This document shows positions 56,578 to 64,000 of a stretch of DNA of 64,000 bases, one piece after another. The notes beneath the pieces were generated by a model that saw only the letters and a program-made list of their open reading frames with translations, was not told the DNA's origin and did not search any database. Source of the stretch: Maribacter sp. MJ134 (GTDB lineage: Bacteria; Bacteroidota; Bacteroidia; Flavobacteriales; Flavobacteriaceae); the NCBI RefSeq assembly GCF_003970695.1, contig NZ_CP034570.1, positions 620,001-684,000 of the forward strand, given 5' to 3'. Position 1 is the first letter of the stretch. Every line of letters begins with the position of its first letter. The position numbers and the translations under genes are program-made.

Positions 56578-58083
56578 TTAATTTTTCATGGGTACTTCTG
56601 GCGCTTTTTCGTACAGCGCTTTACTGGCTGCTTCATACTTGTCCCCGGCCACCCAAGTAGGGGTAGTGGGGTCGTTACCAATTTGTCTTCCCGCTAGGAC
56701 ATAAGCACTGAAAAATTTGAACAAGTAGTCATAATCCAAGGTATCCGCCTCATCACCTGGTCTATGATAATACTTGGTAACATCGCCATCAAAAGATGAA
56801 AATCCGAGGGAGAAGGTGGGCGCAGGTATTCCCTTTTTAGCAAAGTTAACGTTATCGCTCCGGTCAAATAAACCCTGTTCTTTTGCAGGATCTTCAATCG
56901 CCTTTAAACCAAAGGTTGTAGCTGCAGTAGTTATATTTTTTTCCGCAGTGGTTCGGGTTAGTCCTATAATGGTGGCTAATGAGGTGTCGTTATACCCACC
57001 ATTATCGCTATTAAAACAATAAACCATTTGATTTAGTGGCAACACGGGATTTTCCACATAATATTCACTTCCTAGAAGCCCCTTTTCCTCGCCCGTAAAT
57101 AAAATGAACAGGGCGGAACGTTTGGTGGGATATTTCGCCAGATTTTCTGCCATGCTCAGCACGGTCGTGGTTCCTATGGCGTTATCTCTAGCGCCATTGT
57201 ATATGGTATCACCTGTTTCATCTGGCGTTCCAATACCCACATGGTCATAGTGTGCGGAGTAAATGATATATTCCTCTTTAAGTTTTGGATCCGTACCTTC
57301 AACAATCCCGATAACGTTTTGGGACAGCACCGCTTCCTCCTGTTCTTCGTTAAGGGAAACTTTGGCCTTTAAGGTTGTAGAAGTTTCCAATTCCTTGGCC
57401 ATGGTACCGGCAGTATCCAATACCCAAATGTGAACCATTGAGTTATCTTTTCCCTTATTATCTTCTTCATCTTCAGCTACCATTAATCTGGCTTCATTAA
57501 AATTATGGTCTATGAAACCCCACATATTAGCATCGGTATCTAGTAATTCTATGATGGCAGCAACTCCATGCTCTTTGGCAATTTTTTGTTTTTCCGAGCG
57601 TAATCCAAAGGCTGCCCTTGCATCTTTGGTATCCGGACCCCCCGCTTTTACGACGATAACTTTACCTGAAACGCTTTTTCCAGAATAATCTTGAGAGAGC
57701 CCATATTTAAGGAATATAGCATCACCTTCAACAGCTATTTGAGCAGGATTTATGAGCGCATAGTCGGTAATTTTGGTATCGTTTATTTGAATATTGACTT
57801 CTGATGGGGGAGAAACACTTTTTAATTTTACCTCTTGGTAATACGTACCTGTCTTGGGATTTGGCTTTACCCCATAACGGCGAAAGGCGTTAGCGAGGTA
57901 GGAAGCCGCAATTTTTAATTCAGGAGTACCGGTGGCACGACCTTTTAAGAGATCGTCCGCCAAGAAATAAATATGGCCTTCTATATTAGATTTACTAACG
58001 GTCTCTTTCGTCTTTTCAATATCCGTTTGCGCAAAAATAGAACACAGGCAGAATACCGCGACTAAAGTGGAATAGATTCTCAT
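56578..58083 (-). CDS. Secreted M28 family metallopeptidase
   Basis: 501 residues with a signal peptide ending IFAQ. A PA domain insert lies about 130-220. The M28 zinc site is complete: YSAHYDHVG (His), NGARDNAIGT (bridging Asp), FTGEEKGLLGS (Glu pair), FNSDNGG (Asp) and YHRPGDEADTLDY (His). Aminopeptidase acting on exported peptides. 89 bases before the PycTM-like gene on the same strand. Confidence 0.93.
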   Translation of the reverse strand: MRIYSTLVAVFCLCSIFAQTDIEKTKETVSKSNIEGHIYFLADDLLKGRATGTPELKIAASYLANAFRRYGVKPNPKTGTYYQEVKLKSVSPPSEVNIQINDTKITDYALINPAQIAVEGDAIFLKYGLSQDYSGKSVSGKVIVVKAGGPDTKDARAAFGLRSEKQKIAKEHGVAAIIELLDTDANMWGFIDHNFNEARLMVAEDEEDNKGKDNSMVHIWVLDTAGTMAKELETSTTLKAKVSLNEEQEEAVLSQNVIGIVEGTDPKLKEEYIIYSAHYDHVGIGTPDETGDTIYNGARDNAIGTTTVLSMAENLAKYPTKRSALFILFTGEEKGLLGSEYYVENPVLPLNQMVYCFNSDNGGYNDTSLATIIGLTRTTAEKNITTAATTFGLKAIEDPAKEQGLFDRSDNVNFAKKGIPAPTFSLGFSSFDGDVTKYYHRPGDEADTLDYDYLFKFFSAYVLAGRQIGNDPTTPTWVAGDKYEAASKALYEKAPEVPMKN

Positions 58084-58163
58084 GGTTTATGGTTTGTTGT
58101 TGGTTTGTATAAAGTATGGAAGATAACAAATTGAATGCGAATGTGCTTCGAATTATTTTAAAA

Positions 58164-58865
58164 TCAACCAATTATGTCTCCCGGAATTAAATCTTCTATG
58201 ATGTGTCCATTCTCCGCATGTACGTAATACGAATGATTGTCGGCGTCTAGCGAAACTGATTTTACTACCTTTTCATTGATAAAATGAAGGGCAGACCTAT
58301 CATCGCAGGCATAACCATCGGTCAAATCTCCATTAAGGATATTGGAGTGATATAAAGGGCGTCTGGATTTTTCCGAATTATAATGCGGGCAATGACTTTT
58401 GTCAATAAACCGCATTCCCTCAACAATACTTAATTCTGCCGGGCGAGAATCCGTAGTTCCTCCATTGAACCAGCATAGAGAACCAGCACTGCCACCACCC
58501 ATAACAACCCCATTTTCGTAGGCGTTCCTCAAGGCTTTGTCTATGCCTTGGGCTTGCCATATGGCGAGCATATTCAACGTATTGCCGCCACCTACCACAA
58601 TAGCGTCCATTTGATTGATAATAGTCGCAAAAGTTTCTTTATCATCATAAGAATTCACCCAGACCCTCATTACATGGGCATGTACCTCTAGCTGATCGCA
58701 AACTTCATGAAATCGTTCTATATAACCTTCATCGTCTCCGCTGGCCGTAGGAATAAAGCATAGGTTGGGATTTTGCTTTCCAGTGGCTTTCGCCATATAA
58801 TCCAAAAAGGGTACGGTATGCCTGCCACTGCCGTAGATAAATAGTTGTCTTTGCATTTGGTTCAT
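58164..58865 (-). CDS. Peptidase E (S51 family)
   Basis: 233 residues, cytoplasmic. Nucleophile Ser in GGGSAGSLCWF (S126), VVGGGNTLNML near 90 and FIPTASGDDEGY fit the S51 peptidase E / cyanophycinase group. ATG 58865 or the Met three codons on could start it. Aspartyl dipeptidase or related; specificity not readable. Confidence 0.88.
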   Translation of the reverse strand: MNQMQRQLFIYGSGRHTVPFLDYMAKATGKQNPNLCFIPTASGDDEGYIERFHEVCDQLEVHAHVMRVWVNSYDDKETFATIINQMDAIVVGGGNTLNMLAIWQAQGIDKALRNAYENGVVMGGGSAGSLCWFNGGTTDSRPAELSIVEGMRFIDKSHCPHYNSEKSRRPLYHSNILNGDLTDGYACDDRSALHFINEKVVKSVSLDADNHSYYVHAENGHIIEDLIPGDIIG

Positions 58866-58926
58866 TTCACGTTGTAGGGTATGAACTTACCAATTAAAGA
58901 GAACTTTTCAAATTTAAAGAGAAATA

Positions 58927-60240
58927 CTAGGAGTTTGACTTTTCGGACGACCCTCCCTTGTTTCTGTTTCTGTTATTGTTGGAGTTTCTGTTGTTTCTTC
59001 CTCTAAAATTTGAATTTCCAGAACGGTTTTTGTTTTTGTTATTTCTAGTGCGATTAGAACTTTTTGGTATCCTTGGCTGACTTGGACTTTCTTGCTCGGA
59101 ATCTGCATCCGTAAAAGGATGTTCTGGCATACGGGGAACCTGTTGTTTTATAAGTTTCTCTATGTCCCTTAAATAGGCACGTTCTTCCAAATCACAAAAC
59201 GACAGCGCGATACCACTGGCGCTGGCACGCCCCGTTCTACCGATACGATGCACATATGTTTCCGAAACATTAGGTAGGTCATAGTTCACCACTAGGGAAA
59301 GTTCTTCCACATCTATGCCCCGAGCTGCGATATCGGTGGCTACAAGAACTTTAAGTTTTCCGTCCTTGAAAGCACCTAATGCCTTTTGCCTAGCTGCCTG
59401 CGACTTATTTCCATGAATTGCCGCAGACCGTATATCCGCCTGAGCCAGTTTTTTCACAATCTTGTTAGCACCGTGTTTGGTACGTGAAAAAACAAGAACG
59501 GATTCGTTCAGTTTTTCCTGTAAAAGATGCACTAATAACTTAGGTTTGTTGGGTTTGCTTACAAAATAGACCCCTTGTTCCACCTTTTCCGCCGTTGCCT
59601 GTTCGGGTTTTATAGTGACCCGCTCAAAATCCCCCAGCATTTTGGTGGAAAGTTCCACTATGGTTTTTGGCATGGTGGCCGAGAAAAATAGCGACTGTCT
59701 TTGAGGAGGTAGCTTTGCAATAATTTTTTTAATATCATGTATAAAGCCCATATCCAGCATTTGGTCGGCCTCATCCAAAACAACAAATTCTAGGTCCCTA
59801 AATGTGATAAACCCTTGGTTCATAAGGTCTAATAAACGACCTGGAGTGGCAATGAGAATATCTATACCTCCTCGTAGTGCATTTACCTGTTTGCCTTGTT
59901 TGACCCCACCAAAAATAACAGTGTTCCGTAGGCCCGTATGTTTGCCATAAGCGGTAAAACTTTCTCCTATCTGTATGGCGAGTTCTCGTGTTGGTGTTAC
60001 CACAAGGGCTTTAATTTTACGCTTATTCTGGCGCAATGAAATTCCTTCGTACAAATGGTGTAGAATGGGAATACCAAAAGCAGCTGTTTTACCGGTTCCC
60101 GTTTGGGCAACGCCCAATAGGTCCTTTCCTTTTAATAAGATAGGAATCGCTTGTTCTTGAATAGGTGTCGGTGTGGTATAGCCTTCTGCTTCTAAGGCTT
60201 TTAGTATAGGTTCGGCAAGGCCGAGTTCTTTAAAAGTCAT
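58927..60240 (-). CDS. DEAD-box RNA helicase
   Basis: 437 residues. Q motif ([23 protein letters not shown]), motif I AQTGTGKT, Ia [28 protein letters not shown] and [11 protein letters not shown] are all present. The last 60 residues are basic, Arg/Asn/Ser-rich (NRNRNKGG), likely RNA-binding. Cold- or ribosome-assembly helicase of the RhlE/DeaD type. Solitary. Confidence 0.96.
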   Translation of the reverse strand: MTFKELGLAEPILKALEAEGYTTPTPIQEQAIPILLKGKDLLGVAQTGTGKTAAFGIPILHHLYEGISLRQNKRKIKALVVTPTRELAIQIGESFTAYGKHTGLRNTVIFGGVKQGKQVNALRGGIDILIATPGRLLDLMNQGFITFRDLEFVVLDEADQMLDMGFIHDIKKIIAKLPPQRQSLFFSATMPKTIVELSTKMLGDFERVTIKPEQATAEKVEQGVYFVSKPNKPKLLVHLLQEKLNESVLVFSRTKHGANKIVKKLAQADIRSAAIHGNKSQAARQKALGAFKDGKLKVLVATDIAARGIDVEELSLVVNYDLPNVSETYVHRIGRTGRASASGIALSFCDLEERAYLRDIEKLIKQQVPRMPEHPFTDADSEQESPSQPRIPKSSNRTRNNKNKNRSGNSNFRGRNNRNSNNNRNRNKGGSSEKSNS

Positions 60241-60416
60241 AATTTTTTATCAGCTGCGAAGATAAGCTTATACGCCATAAAAATTTCTTTATTACCTATT
60301 AAGTATCAGGTAACTTCATGTAAAACTCTAATTTGGACTTTTTATACCATAAATACGCTACTTCACAACATTTTTTAGAAAAATCAGTATTACCCAAATA
60401 TATTTACATAGTAAAC

Positions 60417-61862
60417 ATGAAAAAATCTTCTCCCATAAGAGTTTTATTGGTATTCTGCTTTTTGATACTGGTCAATGTGAGCAGTGCTCAGGATACATTT
60501 GCCGATAATTTTGAAGTTCGAAGCTATTCTAACAATGATGGTTCTGTAAATTTTTCCGGAATATGGCAGGAGACAGGCGAGACTAACAATTCCACTGCGG
60601 GTAGAATACGTATTGACAACAATGCGAGTAATCGCAGACTGCGTTTCACCAATCTAGACGGTAGGTTTATTACCCGAACCCTTGACTTATCCGCCTATAT
60701 CGATGCTACATTAACGCTTGATTTTGAACGTACGAATGGAGATGAGACTATTACCGTTCAGTTGTTTGATGGTACCAGTTTTATAAATGTCGGTATCTTG
60801 TCTGGAACGGGAAGTTTCAGCTATGATTTAAATCCTAATGAAATAAGTGCTGATTCTGCCATACGATTTATAGCTACCGATGGTGACTGGGACGGGAACC
60901 AGGAGCGCATTTTTATAGACAATTTGCTTATAACGGCGCAGCTACCAAATCAGCCTCCGGTTGTTGCTGGTTCTGGAAATCAAATCTATTGTCCTAGTGG
61001 TTCGGTACCCATAGCTGAAAGCATAAATATAACTGACCCTGACGATACCACCACCACGGCCGTATACATACAAATTTCTAGCGGATATGTTAATGGGGAA
61101 GATTTATTGTCCCTTACGGGGACTCATCCTAGCATAACCGCAACATGGGATGCAACACAAGGAGAAATAACCCTACAGGGACCAGCAACCTATACAGAAT
61201 TTGAAAATGCAATTTTAGCTACAGAATTTTCCTCTAGTGCATCTTCTCCTTCTGGTACACGACAGTTTTCCATAACTGTTGGCGAAGCCAATTATTTGCC
61301 AAGTACACAACATTATTATGAATTCGTGTCCGACCCAGGAATTAGCTGGACCGATGCCCAAATAGCAGCAAGTAATAGGACTTATTTTGGATTACAAGGC
61401 TACTTAGTGACCCTAACTTCGCAGCAGGAAGCAGATTTTTCTGGGTCGCAGGCAAGTGGTTTTGGTTGGATTGGTGCAACGGATGCTGCAGTTGAAGGAG
61501 AATGGCGCTGGGTCACCGGTCCGGAAGCAGGAACACAGTTTTGGCAGGGTCTGGCTAACGGAACGGAGTTGACTTTTGCAAATTGGAACGGGGGAGAGCC
61601 TAATAATGTTGGGGGTGGAGGAGAGGATTATGCCCATATTGCGGCCGCTTCTGTCATTCGTGGTGGTGCTCCAATAGGTGCTTGGAACGATTTGCCCAAT
61701 AATGGAGGAGGAGGCGCCTACGCTTCTCAGGGATATGTGGTAGAGTATGGAGATATGAGTGGAGACCCAGTTTTAAATCTCACCGCGACCACAACCATAA
61801 ATATTAGCAGTTGCACAGTGATTACGAATAGAAGAATCACATTAAGAGTTAAAAAGGATTAG
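60417..61862 (+). CDS. Secreted C-type-lectin-domain protein
   Basis: 481 residues from ATG 60417 (an upstream TTG at 60333 has no signal). Signal peptide ending VSSAQ. A jelly-roll carbohydrate-binding-like part covers about 25-185, an Ig/cadherin-like linker about 185-300, and a CTLD about 305-445 with the EPN sugar motif and WND calcium motif (WNGGEPNN, GAWNDLPN). The last residues (CTVITNRRITLRVKKD) recur at the end of flavobacterial exported proteins. No clear T9SS sorting domain is seen. Probably a surface sugar-binding protein. Confidence 0.85.
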   Translation: MKKSSPIRVLLVFCFLILVNVSSAQDTFADNFEVRSYSNNDGSVNFSGIWQETGETNNSTAGRIRIDNNASNRRLRFTNLDGRFITRTLDLSAYIDATLTLDFERTNGDETITVQLFDGTSFINVGILSGTGSFSYDLNPNEISADSAIRFIATDGDWDGNQERIFIDNLLITAQLPNQPPVVAGSGNQIYCPSGSVPIAESINITDPDDTTTTAVYIQISSGYVNGEDLLSLTGTHPSITATWDATQGEITLQGPATYTEFENAILATEFSSSASSPSGTRQFSITVGEANYLPSTQHYYEFVSDPGISWTDAQIAASNRTYFGLQGYLVTLTSQQEADFSGSQASGFGWIGATDAAVEGEWRWVTGPEAGTQFWQGLANGTELTFANWNGGEPNNVGGGGEDYAHIAAASVIRGGAPIGAWNDLPNNGGGGAYASQGYVVEYGDMSGDPVLNLTATTTINISSCTVITNRRITLRVKKD

Positions 61863-61873
61863 TGATAACCCTT

Positions 61874-63424
61874 TTATAAATCTACTACAGCTGCTTCCGC
61901 ACAGCGTTCACCATCCATTGCGGCAGATACGATACCACCGGCATAACCACCACCTTCGCCGCATGGAAAAAGCCCCTTGATTTCTGGATGCTCCAAGTGC
62001 TCGTTCCTGGGAATGGTTACCGGAGATGAGGTTCTGGATTCTACCCCGATAATATTGGCCTCTGCCGTATAATAGCCCTTCATTTTTTTACCGAATTCAG
62101 CAAATCCCTGCCTTAGACGACTACCTATAAGTTTGGGCAGTAATGAGTGCATTGGAGCCGAGTTTAAACCCGGTTGATAGGAGGTAGAGTTAAGGTCGGT
62201 TGAGAGCGTTCCTTCCACAAAATCCGTTAAACGTTGCGCTGGAGCGGTTTGGCTTCTTCCACCAGATGTGAATGCCAATCTTTCCAAGTTTTTCTGATAT
62301 TCCAATCCTTTAAGGGCTCCAAATTTTTCAAACTTGGGAATATCCTGATCAATATTTATCTCCACGACAATACCGGAATTGGCATACAGGTTATTGCGTT
62401 TTGAAGGTGACATTCCGTTTACCACCACTTCACCAGGTGCTGTAGCTGCGGGAACTATAAAACCTCCAGGGCACATACAAAAGGAATATACGCCCCTATT
62501 TTTAACCTGTTGCACTAGACTATATGCTGCCGCAGGCAACAGTTCGTCTCGCCTGCCCTTACAATGATATTGTATGGAATCTATGATGTGTTGTGGGTGT
62601 TCTACACGAACCCCCATCGCGAAAGATTTCGCTTTCAGGCTAATATTTTTATCGTTCAGGAGATAAAAAATATCACGTGCAGAGTGACCTGTTGCTAAAA
62701 TAACACGGTTTACTTGCATTTCATCGGTATCGTTTAAAACAAGCGATTTAATAGTGTTGTTTTGGATATGAAAGTCTGTGACTTTGGTATTAAAATGAAC
62801 TTCGCCACCTCTATCGATAATTGTTTCACGGATATTCTGCACAATTTTTGGAAGCTTGTTCGTGCCTATATGTGGGTGTGCGTCAACAAGAATCTCCTCA
62901 GTAGCCCCGTGATAGACCAAACTTTCGAACACCCGCCTTACATCGCCTCGTTTTAAACTTCTTGTGTATAATTTACCGTCGGAATACGTACCTGCACCAC
63001 CTTCACCAAAACAATAGTTTGAGTCTTCGTGAACAAGGTGGTCTTGATTTATCGCTTTTAAGTCCCTTCTTCTTTCCTGAACATTTTTACCACGCTCTAG
63101 CACTACAGGTTTATAGCCTAACTCCAGACATCGTAGCGCAGCCCACATACCTGCCGGACCAAAACCGATGATGTGTACTTTTTTGGATTTGGAGACGTCC
63201 TTATAATCAAAGTTGAATTTATCCTCGGGAACATGCTCATTGATATATGCTAACAGTTTGTAATTAAAAACGATTTTTGGTTTTCTCGCATCTATGGACT
63301 TCCGTACGATTTTTAACGAAAAAGTTTGCTCCTCAAGACTTAAATATTTTGCAGCTTTCTTCTTCAAAATACCTTCTTGGGCTTCCTCTTGAAGTGATAG
63401 TCGTATTTGTAGGGTTTTAATCAC
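61874..63424 (-). CDS. COG2509-type NAD(P)/FAD-dependent oxidoreductase
   Basis: 516 residues. GTG 63424 is the only plausible start (VIKTLQIRLSLQEEAQEG). An N-terminal RNA-binding-like domain is followed by the FAD motif GFGPAGMWAALRCLELG near 104, FGEGGAGTYSDGKLYTR and FPCGEGGGYAGGIVSAAMDG at the end, as in COG2509 FAD-dependent dehydrogenases. Reaction unknown. Convergent with the lectin gene. Confidence 0.9.
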   Translation of the reverse strand: MIKTLQIRLSLQEEAQEGILKKKAAKYLSLEEQTFSLKIVRKSIDARKPKIVFNYKLLAYINEHVPEDKFNFDYKDVSKSKKVHIIGFGPAGMWAALRCLELGYKPVVLERGKNVQERRRDLKAINQDHLVHEDSNYCFGEGGAGTYSDGKLYTRSLKRGDVRRVFESLVYHGATEEILVDAHPHIGTNKLPKIVQNIRETIIDRGGEVHFNTKVTDFHIQNNTIKSLVLNDTDEMQVNRVILATGHSARDIFYLLNDKNISLKAKSFAMGVRVEHPQHIIDSIQYHCKGRRDELLPAAAYSLVQQVKNRGVYSFCMCPGGFIVPAATAPGEVVVNGMSPSKRNNLYANSGIVVEINIDQDIPKFEKFGALKGLEYQKNLERLAFTSGGRSQTAPAQRLTDFVEGTLSTDLNSTSYQPGLNSAPMHSLLPKLIGSRLRQGFAEFGKKMKGYYTAEANIIGVESRTSSPVTIPRNEHLEHPEIKGLFPCGEGGGYAGGIVSAAMDGERCAEAAVVDL

Positions 63425-63538
63425 AGTGTAAAATTACCGCAATTCGGTAGCTTAAATCAACAACTCGGTATTTCTTTTTTCAAAATAGTATCCCTTTAAA
63501 GGAAATTTGCTTCATAAATAAGAACAAAATCCGATAAC

Positions 63539-63955
63539 ATGAAAAAATTGATGACGCTTGCAATATTCTTTGGTTTTTTAATAATCACCGCTCAGGAAAA
63601 GAAGTCTGGGACAATACAACTTCAAATTGATAATATGGAGAATGACAAAGGTCAGATGCTAATTGGGCTATACGATTCAGAGGACAATTGGCTTAGCAAA
63701 ATCTATGTGGGTAAGGTTGCCAAAATTACCGACGGAAGCGCTGAGATAACGTTCAAAAATGTACCGTTGGGCGTTTATGCCATTTCCGTTTTTCATGATG
63801 AGGATAACAACGGTAAATTGAAAACTTTTCTTGGAATTCCTACAGAAAGTACCGGTTCTTCTAACAATGCACCCGCACGGTTTGGACCACCAAAATGGGA
63901 GGATGCCAAATTTACGCTTACCGAGAAAACAGTTCATCAAAAAATATCACTTTAA
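63539..63955 (+). CDS. DUF2141 secreted protein
   Basis: 138 residues with a signal peptide ending IITAQ. Core: LQIDNMENDKGQMLIGLYD, VPLGVYAISVFHDEDNNGKL, GIPTES, FGPPKWEDAKF, clearly paralogous to the protein at 40209. Beta-sandwich, exported, unknown function. A further ATG (63986) follows 31 bases on, probably a co-transcribed gene. Confidence 0.9.
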   Translation: MKKLMTLAIFFGFLIITAQEKKSGTIQLQIDNMENDKGQMLIGLYDSEDNWLSKIYVGKVAKITDGSAEITFKNVPLGVYAISVFHDEDNNGKLKTFLGIPTESTGSSNNAPARFGPPKWEDAKFTLTEKTVHQKISL

Positions 63956-63985
63956 CCATTTATAGTAATTTTTAAATCTGATAAA

Positions 63986-64000
63986 ATGAAAAATAGCATA
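63986..64000 (+). CDS. Start of a truncated gene
   Basis: The frame ATG-AAA-AAT-AGC-ATA begins 31 bases after the DUF2141 stop and runs off the window. The remainder lies outside; only the start context supports it. Confidence 0.4.

Overview
The window looks like chromosome from a marine-type flavobacterium (Bacteroidota, Flavobacteriaceae). Supporting evidence: AT-rich coding, start sites almost without Shine-Dalgarno sequences, several TAnnTTTG-type -7 elements, many short lipoprotein signals, a SprB-repeat giant surface protein, DUF2141 proteins, a PadR/PspC/DUF2807 cluster, and an OxyR-dps pair. The genus cannot be fixed from sequence alone. I recognised no rRNA, tRNA, CRISPR array, phage or insertion sequence.

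Layout. Positions 1-10963 (minus) are one open frame of at least 3654 codons. It encodes a secreted giant adhesin with an IgGFc-binding-like head, calcium-type DxDxDG repeats and a long SprB-repeat stalk; its C-terminus lies beyond the left edge. After a 566-base gap come transketolase and a small transaldolase, then a GntP-type permease, a DUF255 lipoprotein, and a sulfatase paired with its own formylglycine-generating enzyme, followed by thioredoxin reductase. From 22 to 29 kb lie an aminotransferase-like enzyme coupled to a dipeptide epimerase, then the DUF2807 / PspC / PadR / DUF4440 / DUF4870 group. From 29 to 38 kb is a mixed housekeeping stretch: hotdog protein, FKBP, YegP-like, TIGR00266, DUF2461, bestrophin, M81 metallopeptidase, NudK-like NUDIX, MsrA and PBP4-like peptidase. 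From 38.5 to 43.5 kb are OxyR and Dps (divergent), DUF2141 and a TonB-dependent receptor (divergent), and DoxX. From 43.7 to 58.9 kb are two class III nucleotide cyclases of different architecture, a membrane-anchored GH113-like hydrolase behind a PaiB-like protein, an alpha/beta hydrolase, a secreted endonuclease/phosphatase, secreted S9 and M28 peptidases, a Pycsar-type membrane protein (PycTM-like) and peptidase E. The right end has a DEAD-box helicase, a secreted C-type-lectin protein, a COG2509 flavoprotein, a second DUF2141 protein and the first codons of another gene.

How the parts fit. Redox defence recurs: OxyR with both redox cysteines, Dps, TrxB, MsrA and a CHWC thioredoxin-fold lipoprotein. 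Envelope and surface functions dominate the rest. The most interesting combinations are (1) a lipoprotein sulfatase next to a lipoprotein formylglycine-generating enzyme that keeps both catalytic cysteines, implying maturation outside the cytoplasm; (2) a PycTM-like effector 3-12 kb from two cyclases, one of which lacks the usual purine-recognition lysine; and (3) several well-defined unassigned DNA motifs: a perfect FNR-type box at 29083, a 9+1+9 palindrome at 30760, a dyad overlapping the trxB promoter, and three 16-base-spaced direct repeats at 50482.

Several genes have start codons downstream of the longest frame, or non-ATG starts; the coordinates given are the starts I judge best. All functions are read from sequence motifs and remembered family features; no database search was possible.
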